In this document: positions 1 to 7,593 of the stretch, piece after piece
Layout: each line of letters starts with the position of its first letter
How positions within the stretch are numbered: the first letter of the stretch is position 1
Assembly: GCA_002396665.1 (NCBI GenBank)
Contig: DGYJ01000083.1
Coordinates: forward strand, 1 to 16,365
Length of the DNA stretch: 16,365 nt
Direction of reading: 5' to 3'
Source of the DNA: Bdellovibrionaceae bacterium UBA5009
GTDB lineage: Bacteria; Bdellovibrionota; Bdellovibrionia; Bdellovibrionales; Bdellovibrionaceae
The notes under the pieces: generated by a model
What the model saw: only the letters and a program-made list of their open reading frames with translations
Database searches by the model: none
What the model was told of the DNA's origin: nothing
Position numbers and translations under genes: made by a program

Positions 1-1
1 G

Positions 2-868
2 CTCAAAGCCCTTATTTTGGTTTTATTTTGTCAAATTTCTATGGCAGCCATACAGGATCAAGCCTCTGACAAGCCACAAGTTCTTGTTCAAAAATCTAAA
101 ACTGTTGATGATCTAAAACGAATTTTGATCCCTGCCAAAGTTGATGCCCAAATTCAATCGACTGTTTCATCTGATATCGAAGGCCATGTGACAAAAATTC
201 TTAAGCCGCTTGGGGCCAGTATCAAGGCCGGCGAAATCGTCATGTATCTTGAAAACCGTGACCCAGGATTCACTTTTGCTAAAGTTCCTGTGCGCTCGCC
301 AATCACAGGTATCCTTAGCCAGCTGATGATTTCACAAATGACCAAGGTTCAACGAAATGAAAAACTATTCACTGTCATCAATCCAAAATCGCTCAAACTA
401 AACACAGAAATTTCAAGCATTGATTCTCAAAAAATAAAAGCAGGCATCACAGGACTTTTTCGCTGTGATGGCAACGAGTACAAAATCAAAGTTGCAGGAA
501 TCAGTCCATTGATCGATGCGCGTACGGGTACAGCATCGGCTGAACTTGTGTTTTTGCCTGAACAAAAATCCCTTCCCTCAATTGGCTCCGTTGGACAAGT
601 TGTATTTGAACTCAACCAAGGCCAAATTTTACTTTTACCCGAAAATTCAATTTTTTATCAAAATGGAAAACCGCATATCCGAACTCTTTCTGATAAAAAC
701 CAGATCTTGAAAAAAGAAGTGACCTTAGGAGATCAAAGAGAAAGTCTTTATATTGTTAAGTCAGGACTTTCCGTTGGCGAAACTGTAGTCCTAAGATCAA
801 GCCGCCCAATTAAAGATGGCGAAACTGTAGAAATTCAAAAAGACGAAAAAAATAATTCCAATAACTAA
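2..868 (+). CDS. RND efflux periplasmic adaptor (membrane fusion protein), 5'-partial
   Basis: Periplasmic adaptor linking the RND pump to the outer-membrane channel. The reading frame is open to the left edge and the first visible residues (LKALILVLFCQISMAA) are the hydrophobic end of a signal peptide, so the true start lies upstream; the TTG at 17 is inside that peptide and is unlikely to be the start. Seen in order: first lipoyl half (about nt 158-255, GHVTKILKPLGASIKAGE), second half (about 287-380, VRSPITG), a beta-barrel and a membrane-proximal domain ending with a GLSVGETVV motif. The two lipoyl halves are joined by only about ten residues, where HlyD/AcrA-type proteins carry a long alpha-helical hairpin, so the protein is short (about 290 residues against 350-400). 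The stop overlaps the next start as TAATG. Family call is firm; substrate unknown. Confidence 0.85.
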   Translation, partial: LKALILVLFCQISMAAIQDQASDKPQVLVQKSKTVDDLKRILIPAKVDAQIQSTVSSDIEGHVTKILKPLGASIKAGEIVMYLENRDPGFTFAKVPVRSPITGILSQLMISQMTKVQRNEKLFTVINPKSLKLNTEISSIDSQKIKAGITGLFRCDGNEYKIKVAGISPLIDARTGTASAELVFLPEQKSLPSIGSVGQVVFELNQGQILLLPENSIFYQNGKPHIRTLSDKNQILKKEVTLGDQRESLYIVKSGLSVGETVVLRSSRPIKDGETVEIQKDEKNNSNN

Positions 869-3800
869 TGCAAGAAATTTATACCAAACCACTCAGAGTC
901 TATATCTTACTAGCAGCCCTAGCTGCTTGGGGTATTTTTAGTGGATTGAATCTGCCAATTTCACTGTTCCCAAAAAGTTCTCAGGTCAATATTTCAGTTC
1001 GCGTTCCTTATGGGTCACTATCTTCGCAGCAATTTTTCGAAACCTATGGTCAAGATCTTGAATCCTCTCTCAACTCTGTCAAAGTTTCAGGTGTTGGCGT
1101 CTATGAGCTGTCAGCTGAGTATCGATTAAGTTCAGCAAACTATAATCTAAAGTTCAACTGGGGGGCTGAAGGTGAACAAGCACTAAAAGAAGTCGATACA
1201 CTTGTGAAAAATAGATTCTCAAATGTCGACGACTCAGTCCGCCGTGGAATAAATATTTATCAGTCTCATAATAACCAAGGTTTTTTTGCCGTCAGCTTTT
1301 ACAGCCCAATGAGATCATTGGATGAAATTTATGATATCTTAAATCCCATTATCACACCGTTTTCTTCTCAGATTCAAGATGCAGAAAATGTGGGACTCTT
1401 TAATCCAAATAAAAAAGAAATCACAATCACATTAATTCCAGAAAAATTAGCTCAGTTCGAAGTCACGACCCTTGCAATTCAAAATGCTATTCAATCCTCA
1501 ACTTTTGGACTCAATGGCGGAACTTTAAAAATCGGAGACAAAGAATATCTCCTCGACATTCCCAAGTCTATTGCAAATTCAAATGCCCTCGGCGAAGTGC
1601 GCATCAATCAAGATAAGAAAAAACCTGTTTATTTAAAAGACGTGGCTCGTATTAACGTCGCCCTGTCAGAAGAAAGTCGACAAAAATTTAAAACAAGCGG
1701 TGTCGACAGTCTCATTTTATTTTCCTCTCCGAAAGAGGGGGGAAATATTAAAAACATGTCAGATCAATTGATTGAGGCTTTAAAAAAAGCTCAGACACAA
1801 TGGCCAGAAGATATTAAATATAAAATTTTAGTTAACCCCTCAGAATTTATTAATGAAAGTATACATGGCGTAGTTCGAGAAGTTTTTGTTGCCGCATTAC
1901 TTGCCGTTATTATTTTGTTTATTTTTATCGGAAACTTTAAAAATGTCATCACAGCAGCAATCGAAATTCCCCTCAGCCTGCTCCTGGCTTTCATTCTTAT
2001 GCGACTTGTAGGGATGAACTTAAATCTTATCTCATTGGGTGGACTTGCTCTTTCGGCCGGCATGAATGTTGATGCATCAGTTGTCGTCTTAGAGAACATA
2101 TTCAGACATTTTGAAGGTAAAAATCCGAAGGCAAGTTACACAGAAAAAGTGCAGACATTACTTCAGGCTGTGGCTGAAGTCCGAAATCCTATTATTGCCT
2201 CTACAATTGCCTCGTTGGTCGTTTTTGCGCCATTAATATTTACCAACGGACTCACAAACTCGCTGCTTGGTGATTTAGCTAAAGCTGTGATTTTTTCCCA
2301 CGGCCTATCCGCTGTAGTCGCTTTAATATTGGTTCCAACAATTCGACTTCAATTGATCAGTCAAGGACTGCTTAAGGAGTCACATTCCCCGTTCGAGAAA
2401 TTTCTTGGCCACATTGAAAGCGCCTACTCTAAATCATTGCTTTGGTTTTTAAAGTCCACCAAATCTCAAATTTTAGTCTATTCATTAGTCATTTTAGCAT
2501 TGCCACTACTTGTGTACACGGTAATTCCAAAGCTCAATAAAGAAATCATTGGACGTCCCGACACAGATTGGCTCATTGTCGGGGCTTATTCTTCGAGCTT
2601 CAACACATCTAAAGAAGTCGAAGCCGAACTTGAAATGATGGAACAAACTTTAATTCAAAAGTTTCCCAATGAATTTTCTTATACTTTTACGCAAATCTAT
2701 GGCGATCAAAATGGAAACATTATGTTTCGTTTGAAGGACAAAAAGAAAATTGAAAAAATGGCTTCTTTAACAGAAGAAATTTTCAAAAATACACCCACCA
2801 AATCCTACTGGGTAGAGCAATGGAATCCCTCTGAACTCGAAATTCCAGATCCACCCGATGTTCGCATTGAGCTCACAGCTGGAACTCCATTGTCGCGGCA
2901 TCAGGCTGCACAAGATCTTCAAGACATTGTTTATAGCGAGGGTCTTTACGACAAAATGCGAGTCACTCCCTCAACTCAAAAACCTAAATCAATATTTATT
3001 AGGGACTCCAATTCTTTTGGAAGCCCGCAAGAAGTTCTTTCAAAATCTGAAATCTCGCATTATCTACGGGTTGCAACAGATGGTGTATACGTTCAAAAAC
3101 TTGCAGAAAATCAGAAAGACATCCCCATCTATTTGCGTCTAGAAAAAAATTCTGTAAACAGTCTAGAACTTGTGAAATCACTTCCGATTGGTTTTGAAGG
3201 ACGGCTGATTCCCCTTGGAGCCCTTGCTCAGTTTAACATCGAAGAACGACTCCCAAATATCTATCGAGAGAACCAAAGAAGCCTAGTCGTCATGCAAGGA
3301 AGCCTAAATAAAAAGAATAAAGATCAGTCATCTACTAAAAGAATTGAATTTAAAAAAAGACTTATTGAGTTCGAAAACAAACTGAAGGGGCAAGCTTCGA
3401 ATAAAGAAAATCCAATTCCTCAAATTTCTGATGTTGTTCCCGATAAAGAACTTCAGGAGGCACTAAATCAGCTTAAGCTTGCAATTGGAATTTCGATTTT
3501 TTTAATTTTTTTAACAATGGTTTTACAATTAGGAGATCTAGTTCAATCCCTTCTAGTTCTTGTTGCAATTCCATTAGGCTTCATCGGAACACTGGCCTCG
3601 CTTTATGTCTTCAAGAGCACACTCTCGCTTAATTCAGGACTAGGAACTATCTTGCTCAACGGCATCGCAGTAGCAAATAGTATTATACTCGTCGATTTTA
3701 TTCAGAAGCTCTTTAGCTCGGGGCTACCAGCCCTCGAATCTACACTCAAAGCATCGACAGCAAGACTTAGACCCATCCTTATGACGTCATTAACAACTGT

Positions 3801-4020
3801 GCTTGGAATGTTGCCTATCGCCCTAGGGCTTGGTGAAGGAGGAAAAATCCTTCAGCCTCTTGGAATTGCAGTCTGCGGTGGCCTTTGGGTCTCAATGAGT
3901 TTAACTTTATTTGTCGTCCCAGCTCTTCAATTTCAATACTTAAATTACAAATCTGAAAAAGAAAAAAATAAATTCCCAGCTCAATTTGCAAAATCAAACC
4001 TTCCAGAGATTTATCCATGA
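868..4020 (+). CDS. RND (AcrB-like, HAE family) efflux transporter, inner membrane
   Basis: Proton-driven inner-membrane pump of 1050 residues, the usual AcrB length. TM1 is at about residues 9-28, the first porter domain follows, TM2-6 cover about 335-500, TM7 is near 535, then a second porter domain and TM8-12 from about 870 to 1030. The TM4 signature reads GMNVDASVVVLEN: Asp402 matches AcrB Asp407, but AcrB Asp408 is Ala403. The TM10 signature GIAVANSIILVDF has Ala936 where AcrB has Lys940. Single-Asp TM4 motifs also occur in metal (CusA-type) and some other RND branches, so this is a divergent branch rather than an obviously dead pump. The start overlaps the adaptor stop by one base with no clear Shine-Dalgarno, which suggests translational coupling. 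Drug, lipid or metal specificity cannot be read from the sequence. Confidence 0.93.
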   Translation: MQEIYTKPLRVYILLAALAAWGIFSGLNLPISLFPKSSQVNISVRVPYGSLSSQQFFETYGQDLESSLNSVKVSGVGVYELSAEYRLSSANYNLKFNWGAEGEQALKEVDTLVKNRFSNVDDSVRRGINIYQSHNNQGFFAVSFYSPMRSLDEIYDILNPIITPFSSQIQDAENVGLFNPNKKEITITLIPEKLAQFEVTTLAIQNAIQSSTFGLNGGTLKIGDKEYLLDIPKSIANSNALGEVRINQDKKKPVYLKDVARINVALSEESRQKFKTSGVDSLILFSSPKEGGNIKNMSDQLIEALKKAQTQWPEDIKYKILVNPSEFINESIHGVVREVFVAALLAVIILFIFIGNFKNVITAAIEIPLSLLLAFILMRLVGMNLNLISLGGLALSAGMNVDASVVVLENIFRHFEGKNPKASYTEKVQTLLQAVAEVRNPIIASTIASLVVFAPLIFTNGLTNSLLGDLAKAVIFSHGLSAVVALILVPTIRLQLISQGLLKESHSPFEKFLGHIESAYSKSLLWFLKSTKSQILVYSLVILALPLLVYTVIPKLNKEIIGRPDTDWLIVGAYSSSFNTSKEVEAELEMMEQTLIQKFPNEFSYTFTQIYGDQNGNIMFRLKDKKKIEKMASLTEEIFKNTPTKSYWVEQWNPSELEIPDPPDVRIELTAGTPLSRHQAAQDLQDIVYSEGLYDKMRVTPSTQKPKSIFIRDSNSFGSPQEVLSKSEISHYLRVATDGVYVQKLAENQKDIPIYLRLEKNSVNSLELVKSLPIGFEGRLIPLGALAQFNIEERLPNIYRENQRSLVVMQGSLNKKNKDQSSTKRIEFKKRLIEFENKLKGQASNKENPIPQISDVVPDKELQEALNQLKLAIGISIFLIFLTMVLQLGDLVQSLLVLVAIPLGFIGTLASLYVFKSTLSLNSGLGTILLNGIAVANSIILVDFIQKLFSSGLPALESTLKASTARLRPILMTSLTTVLGMLPIALGLGEGGKILQPLGIAVCGGLWVSMSLTLFVVPALQFQYLNYKSEKEKNKFPAQFAKSNLPEIYP

Positions 4021-5264
4021 AAATTATTTTTTGCACCTTATTTTTTATTTCACACTCTTTGGCTTTTGCAGCGACTAACGAGTTCTTTGATGATCTCGAG
4101 TCATTTCAAAAAAATGGGCTCTCAATTAAAAGTCAACGTGCCACCCTTGAGGCTAGCCAGGATAGTCGTCTTGCTAAATCGCTATTTTGGACACCCAGTC
4201 TATCTTTGTCTGCTGCAAAATCTAAAACCACAGTTAATTCTACAAGCACCAGCGACCAAGATTACTGGATGGCAAGTGCATCGGTTAATTTATTTAAAGG
4301 TGGGGCTGACCTGGCTGACTTAGATGAAGCAAAAGCCAACGAATCTGCTCAACAAATAAACTTAATCAGCGAAGAACTTTCAGTCGAACTTTCTGCAGCG
4401 AATCTTATTTTTAAATCACTCTATTTAAAAAATTCTTTACGAGCACAAAATGATCAACTCAAACTAAAAGAAGATTCACTGAAAATTGTCAAAGAGCGCT
4501 ACAGTCAGGGAAAAACCCCTTTGCAAGAGGTCAGCAAAGCAGAAATTGAATTGAGTCAGCAAAAAAATAAGGTTCGAAATGCAGAACTGAGCGTTGTTGA
4601 AAACGAAAAGGAAATTAAATCATCTTTTGTTGTTCAAATAAAAACAAAGGACTGGCCCATTTCTTTAAAACAAAGTTTTAAATTTTTAAAAGAAGATGAT
4701 TTGGCAACAGATCATCTTCCAACAGTTGAATCTAAATTTTTTAAAAGTAAGTCCTATGAATTTGAACTCGCAAGTCATAAAAGAACTTATTGGCCTAAAT
4801 TAGACTTTACAGCTCAATATCAAGAATCACCCCTAAGTTCACGAGATCAAAAACAAATTGGTACAACATTACTTTTAACCATACCCATTTGGTCAAAATA
4901 CGAAACGGCTTCATCTATTTCTTCTGCGCACGCAAATTTTATTGCTGCAGACGCCGAATATCAAATTGCAAAAAAAAAGGCAGGCTTGAACAGACTTTAT
5001 TATAGCCAAAAAGTTCAGGTGGCTTCACAAAATCTTCAAGAGGCTCAATCGAATCTTGAAAAATCAAAGCGCCTCTATTTGGACATGATTAAATCCTACA
5101 GACTTGGTAGACTTTCAACCAATGATCTTTTCATCGAACAAAATCGATTAATATCTGTCGAGTTAGAAACAGCAAACTCTGAATTCACCTATCATCAAAC
5201 CATTGCAGAATATTGCACCCTTTTAGGGATGAAAATTTCATCCTGTGTAAACCGACAAAACTAA
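4017..5264 (+). CDS. TolC-family outer-membrane efflux protein
   Basis: Outer-membrane channel of the tripartite pump, 415 residues. It begins with a signal peptide (MKIIFCTLFFISHSLAFA, cleavage after AFA near residue 18). The mature part has two long amphipathic, heptad-like helical stretches rich in Gln, Lys and Ser (about residues 85-200 and 290-400), as in OEP/TolC proteins, and the typical motif KERYSQGKTPLQEV near residue 160, with an equivalent SYRLGRLSTNDLF in the second half. The start overlaps the pump gene by ATGA, so the three pump genes are co-translated. Family assignment rests on the repeat pattern and the operon. Confidence 0.88.
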   Translation: MKIIFCTLFFISHSLAFAATNEFFDDLESFQKNGLSIKSQRATLEASQDSRLAKSLFWTPSLSLSAAKSKTTVNSTSTSDQDYWMASASVNLFKGGADLADLDEAKANESAQQINLISEELSVELSAANLIFKSLYLKNSLRAQNDQLKLKEDSLKIVKERYSQGKTPLQEVSKAEIELSQQKNKVRNAELSVVENEKEIKSSFVVQIKTKDWPISLKQSFKFLKEDDLATDHLPTVESKFFKSKSYEFELASHKRTYWPKLDFTAQYQESPLSSRDQKQIGTTLLLTIPIWSKYETASSISSAHANFIAADAEYQIAKKKAGLNRLYYSQKVQVASQNLQEAQSNLEKSKRLYLDMIKSYRLGRLSTNDLFIEQNRLISVELETANSEFTYHQTIAEYCTLLGMKISSCVNRQN

Positions 5265-5295
5265 TAAGTCTTATTTTGATATTTGACAGCAAATC

Positions 5296-5322
5296 GAGCT
5301 GCAATTGCATTCAGCAGCTTTT
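5296..5322 (+). terminator. possible weak terminator after the RND-TolC operon
   Basis: AGCTGC at 5297-5302 and GCAGCT at 5314-5319 can form a 6-bp stem (plus a possible G-T pair) with an 11-base loop, followed by a short T run. It lies 33 bases after the tolC-like stop. The stem is short and the T tract ends after four bases, so this is only a candidate. The rest of the 116-base gap holds the promoter of the next gene. Confidence 0.3.
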
Positions 5323-5345
5323 AGACTCCGACTTAAAATCACCAC

Positions 5346-5374
5346 TTTAGAAATAGGCTGTTTTAGTCTATAAT
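5346..5374 (+). promoter_or_regulatory. sigma70-like promoter giving a leaderless mRNA
   Basis: A perfect -10 box TATAAT (5369-5374) lies 17 bases after a -35-like TTTAGA (5346-5351, 4 of 6 consensus). Counting seven bases from the -10 puts +1 at 5381, exactly the A of the DUF393 ATG. No Shine-Dalgarno precedes that ATG, which fits leaderless initiation. Confidence 0.65.
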
Positions 5375-5380
5375 AGAGCA

Positions 5381-5812
5381 ATGATGACATCTTCAGAACC
5401 CACAAATCCATCCCTCCAAGTCTACTACGATGGCCTCTGTCATTTGTGTTCTCGAGAAATAAACCACTATCGAAAACTACCAGGAAGCGAAAATATTAAT
5501 TTCATCGATATTACTGATGTTGGATTTGATCCTGCTAAAGAAAACTTAGACCCCTATGCTGTCCACCAAGTCATGCATGCACGGACTCTGGATGGAAAAC
5601 TTTATACTAAAGTCGATGCCTTCTTACAAATTTGGAAATTGATTCCACAATACCGCTGGGCCATTCCGATTGTACAGAATCCATTCCTTCGACCTATTTT
5701 TGATACAGCCTATATGACTTTTGCCAAATGGATTCGCCCGTATTTACCCAAAAAAGATAAATCCTGCGAAGCTAGCCCTTATTGCGAAACCAACCAAACT
5801 AAACCGAAATGA
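5381..5812 (+). CDS. DCC-family (DUF393) thiol-disulfide oxidoreductase-like protein
   Basis: Small 143-residue protein with the hallmark of the DUF393/DCC family: VYYDGLCHLCSRE near the N terminus, with a thioredoxin-like Cys20-x-x-Cys23 pair. The family is annotated as putative thiol-disulfide oxidoreductase, but biochemical proof is thin. There is no signal peptide, so it is probably cytoplasmic. A second Cys pair (SCEASPYC) lies near the C terminus. ATG 5381 and the adjacent in-frame ATG 5384 are the only reasonable starts before the motif. The -10 box is seven bases upstream, so the mRNA is probably leaderless. A small membrane-protein gene follows after 22 bases and may be cotranscribed. 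Confidence 0.85.
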   Translation: MMTSSEPTNPSLQVYYDGLCHLCSREINHYRKLPGSENINFIDITDVGFDPAKENLDPYAVHQVMHARTLDGKLYTKVDAFLQIWKLIPQYRWAIPIVQNPFLRPIFDTAYMTFAKWIRPYLPKKDKSCEASPYCETNQTKPK

Positions 5813-5834
5813 CTCTAAGGATATTTCAAATCAA

Positions 5835-6269
5835 ATGCTCGAATTTCTAATGCCGCATATTTTCTACGTTCAGTTTTGCTGTTCTTTACTTTTAACTGGA
5901 TTAATTTGGATTATCCAATTGGTTCACTATCCATCTTTTCATTTTATCGAACATTCAAAATTCATCGAATTTGAAATTTTCCATTCCAAAAAGATCACAT
6001 GGATAGTGGCCCCGCTGATGCTCATTGAACTGATCACAGCCGTAGATCTCTTCTCAAAAAATTTAAATAATCACTATTTCACAATCAACCTACTTGCCAT
6101 ATTAGGGATATGGATAAGTACATTTACTTTTAGTGTTCCGCTGCACAATAAGTTACAGAATGGCTTTTCAAGCGAAGCAATTGATAAACTCATCATTACA
6201 AATTGGCCCAGAACCATTTTGTGGAGCGTGAAATCAATACTTTTAATAGTTGTCTATTTTAAAAATTAA
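5835..6269 (+). CDS. conserved four-helix integral membrane protein, function unknown
   Basis: A 144-residue membrane protein with four predicted helices at about residues 8-26, 49-68, 79-100 and 125-142. Polar signatures recur: IIQLVHYPSF at the end of TM1, FHSKKITW before TM2, SVPLHNKL after TM3 and ITNWPRTILW before TM4. From memory this looks like a family of small uncharacterised bacterial membrane proteins of about 140-150 residues; no function is known to me. The frame is open upstream to 5721, but that part overlaps the DUF393 gene and looks non-native, so I start at ATG 5835. AAGGA at 5817-5821 is a somewhat distant Shine-Dalgarno, and ATG 5850 is an alternative. It ends in a 4-base tail-to-tail overlap with the next gene. 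Confidence 0.7.
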   Translation: MLEFLMPHIFYVQFCCSLLLTGLIWIIQLVHYPSFHFIEHSKFIEFEIFHSKKITWIVAPLMLIELITAVDLFSKNLNNHYFTINLLAILGIWISTFTFSVPLHNKLQNGFSSEAIDKLIITNWPRTILWSVKSILLIVVYFKN

Positions 6270-6871
6270 AAATCAGTAATGATTGTCAGATCAGGATGGG
6301 ACATCAAAGTTGCCGCGGGGATTTGTGAGCCTGGCTGTAAAACTTTTTCCAGAATATTTTTTTTAGCCAGTCCTCGCACGATCAAAAGCAAAGCTTTACA
6401 TCTATAAAATGCTCCTGCGCCATAGGTTTTTCCCCATGTATTTTCAGCTAAGGCTAAATTTTTTCTAGTTTCATCCTGCAGCAGAACACAACCACTATAA
6501 AAATTTGCTGGTAAACCGGGCTCGTGGAAGGCGACATGGCCATTCATACCTAACCCAAGGATTCCAAGATCGGCCTGGGTCTGTCCATTTCCAAAATACT
6601 CAATTCGATCAGCATAGGAAGGAAGCTCTTCGTAAAAAAACGTCTTAAACAAATCTTTTTTAGGACCGTCTTGCACATCATCAATCTGAATCATCTTCAG
6701 ACGACTCAAAACATCTGGTTTACGGGTCTCCCAATCTTTATAAAGTAACTTTGGAGTTTCTCCGGCTGGAATATATATGGATTTGGCCCCATAAGTTTTA
6801 ACTTTTTCATCAACCCAACTTGACGCATTCAAAGCCCACTCTTTTTGATCTTGTACAATTTTCTTTTTCAT
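6266..6871 (-). CDS. NagB-like glucosamine-6-phosphate isomerase/deaminase (6-phosphogluconolactonase fold)
   Basis: Sugar-phosphate isomerase of the NagB/6PGL family. Seen: a phosphate-binding loop IPAGETPKLLYKDW, a MIQIDD motif whose first Asp (residue 64) matches E. coli NagB Asp72, and the active-site signature LGLGMNGHVAFHEPG. In that signature His112 and Glu117 match NagB His143 and Glu148, but Asn110 stands where NagB has Asp141. At 201 residues it is clearly shorter than NagB (266), and the C-terminal extension is missing. It could deaminate GlcN-6-P to Fru-6-P or act on a related sugar phosphate. An in-frame ATG at 6889 would add six residues, but it falls between the -35 and -10 of the best promoter; I prefer ATG 6871, which coincides with the predicted transcript start. 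Neither start has a convincing Shine-Dalgarno. Confidence 0.75.
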   Translation of the reverse strand: MKKKIVQDQKEWALNASSWVDEKVKTYGAKSIYIPAGETPKLLYKDWETRKPDVLSRLKMIQIDDVQDGPKKDLFKTFFYEELPSYADRIEYFGNGQTQADLGILGLGMNGHVAFHEPGLPANFYSGCVLLQDETRKNLALAENTWGKTYGAGAFYRCKALLLIVRGLAKKNILEKVLQPGSQIPAATLMSHPDLTIITDF

Positions 6872-6880
6872 CACTACAAT
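6851..6880 (+). promoter_or_regulatory. candidate promoter of the PIG-L deacetylase gene
   Basis: TTGTAC (6851-6856, 3 of 6) and TACAAT (6875-6880, 5 of 6) are separated by 18 bases, predicting +1 near 6887 and a 14-base leader that carries AGGTAGG before ATG 6901. The -10 is one half of the palindrome TACAATTGTA (6875-6884) shared with the opposing promoter. The weak -35 limits confidence. Confidence 0.4.
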
Positions 6881-6907
6881 TGTATTCATCTAGGTAGGCT
6901 ATGTCTA
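6879..6907 (-). promoter_or_regulatory. promoter of the NagB-like gene, leaderless
   Basis: On the minus strand TAGACA (6907-6902, 5 of 6) and TACAAT (6884-6879, 5 of 6) are separated by exactly 17 bases. The expected +1 is 6872 or 6871, immediately at the ATG 6871-6869. The -35 box overlaps the first codons of the divergent deacetylase gene. Confidence 0.6.
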
Positions 6908-7593
6908 AAAAAATGAATAAAAAAACATATCGATTACTAGTCGTGGCCCATCCCGACGATGAAACAATATTTTTTAGCGCAGCGCTGCTTCAGCTTCGAG
7001 ACCTTCCCTGGACTGTCATCTGTGTCACAAACGGCAATGCTGACGGTGCTGGACAAGCCCGGGCCAAACAATTTCAAGCAGCCTGCAAAAAATTAAAAGT
7101 GAAAAATGCCATTCAAATGGAGTTTCCTGATATTTACCAAAATCGTCTGAACACAGACCAACTGATCGCCATGCTATCATCCCTTGATACCCCCAGCGAG
7201 GTCTATACCCATAGTGTGGTCGGTGACTATGGCCACCCCCATCATCAAGATGTGAGCTTTGCTGTCCACAGTGCCTTCCATAAGAAAACAAAGGTTTGGT
7301 CCCTGGCCTACAACTGCTTTGCAGAAAAGTCCATTGCACTCTCAGCCGCTCAGTACAAATTAAAATCAGAAATATATTCTCAAATTTACGCCGGCGAAAC
7401 TTTACGGTTTGCAAATTTTTTACCAAATCACTCTAGCGATCATTTTTGCCAAATGGGCTTCGAAGAAGCCAAAGAAATTTATCAGGCCCAAGTTGAAAAA
7501 AGAAATCCTCAAGTGTCCAAACTTAAAAAATACAAGTGGTTCAATTCTTTTTTTGTGGCCCATAATCAAAAAGGCCAGCCTCGACCTTTTTGA
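6901..7593 (+). CDS. PIG-L/LmbE-family de-N-acetylase
   Basis: Zinc-dependent de-N-acetylase of the GlcNAc-PI de-N-acetylase/LmbE superfamily, 230 residues. The metal motif AHPDDET (His17, Asp20) is near the N terminus and the third-ligand region GDYGHPHHQD (His112/His115) is in the usual place; a VTNGNADG loop lies between. Family members remove acetyl from N-acetylglucosaminyl groups on varied carriers (for example MshB, BshB, chitobiose deacetylase). There is no signal peptide, so it acts in the cytoplasm. The start is ATG 6901, with AGGT five bases upstream inside AGGTAGG; ATG 6913 is in frame but has no such site. It is divergent from the NagB-like gene and convergent with the ROK kinase, all amino-sugar-type enzymes. 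The exact substrate is not determined. Confidence 0.88.
   Translation: MSKKMNKKTYRLLVVAHPDDETIFFSAALLQLRDLPWTVICVTNGNADGAGQARAKQFQAACKKLKVKNAIQMEFPDIYQNRLNTDQLIAMLSSLDTPSEVYTHSVVGDYGHPHHQDVSFAVHSAFHKKTKVWSLAYNCFAEKSIALSAAQYKLKSEIYSQIYAGETLRFANFLPNHSSDHFCQMGFEEAKEIYQAQVEKRNPQVSKLKKYKWFNSFFVAHNQKGQPRPF

Noticed and set aside
17..25. TTG 17 as start of the adaptor gene
   Set aside because: The frame is open to the window edge and the residues before and after form one continuous signal peptide, so the gene starts outside the window.
1791..2099. Minus-strand open frame inside the RND pump gene
   Set aside because: It is a shadow of a strongly conserved coding region (the TM2-TM4 segment), with no family features of its own.
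5300..5309. Palindrome TGCAATTGCA after the tolC-like gene as an operator
   Set aside because: A single 10-bp palindrome about 37 bases before the -35; no second site or regulator gene nearby to support it.
5721..5834. Upstream extension of the four-helix membrane protein
   Set aside because: These codons overlap the DUF393 gene in another frame and encode a charged stretch unlike a membrane-protein N terminus; ATG 5835 gives a sensible start.
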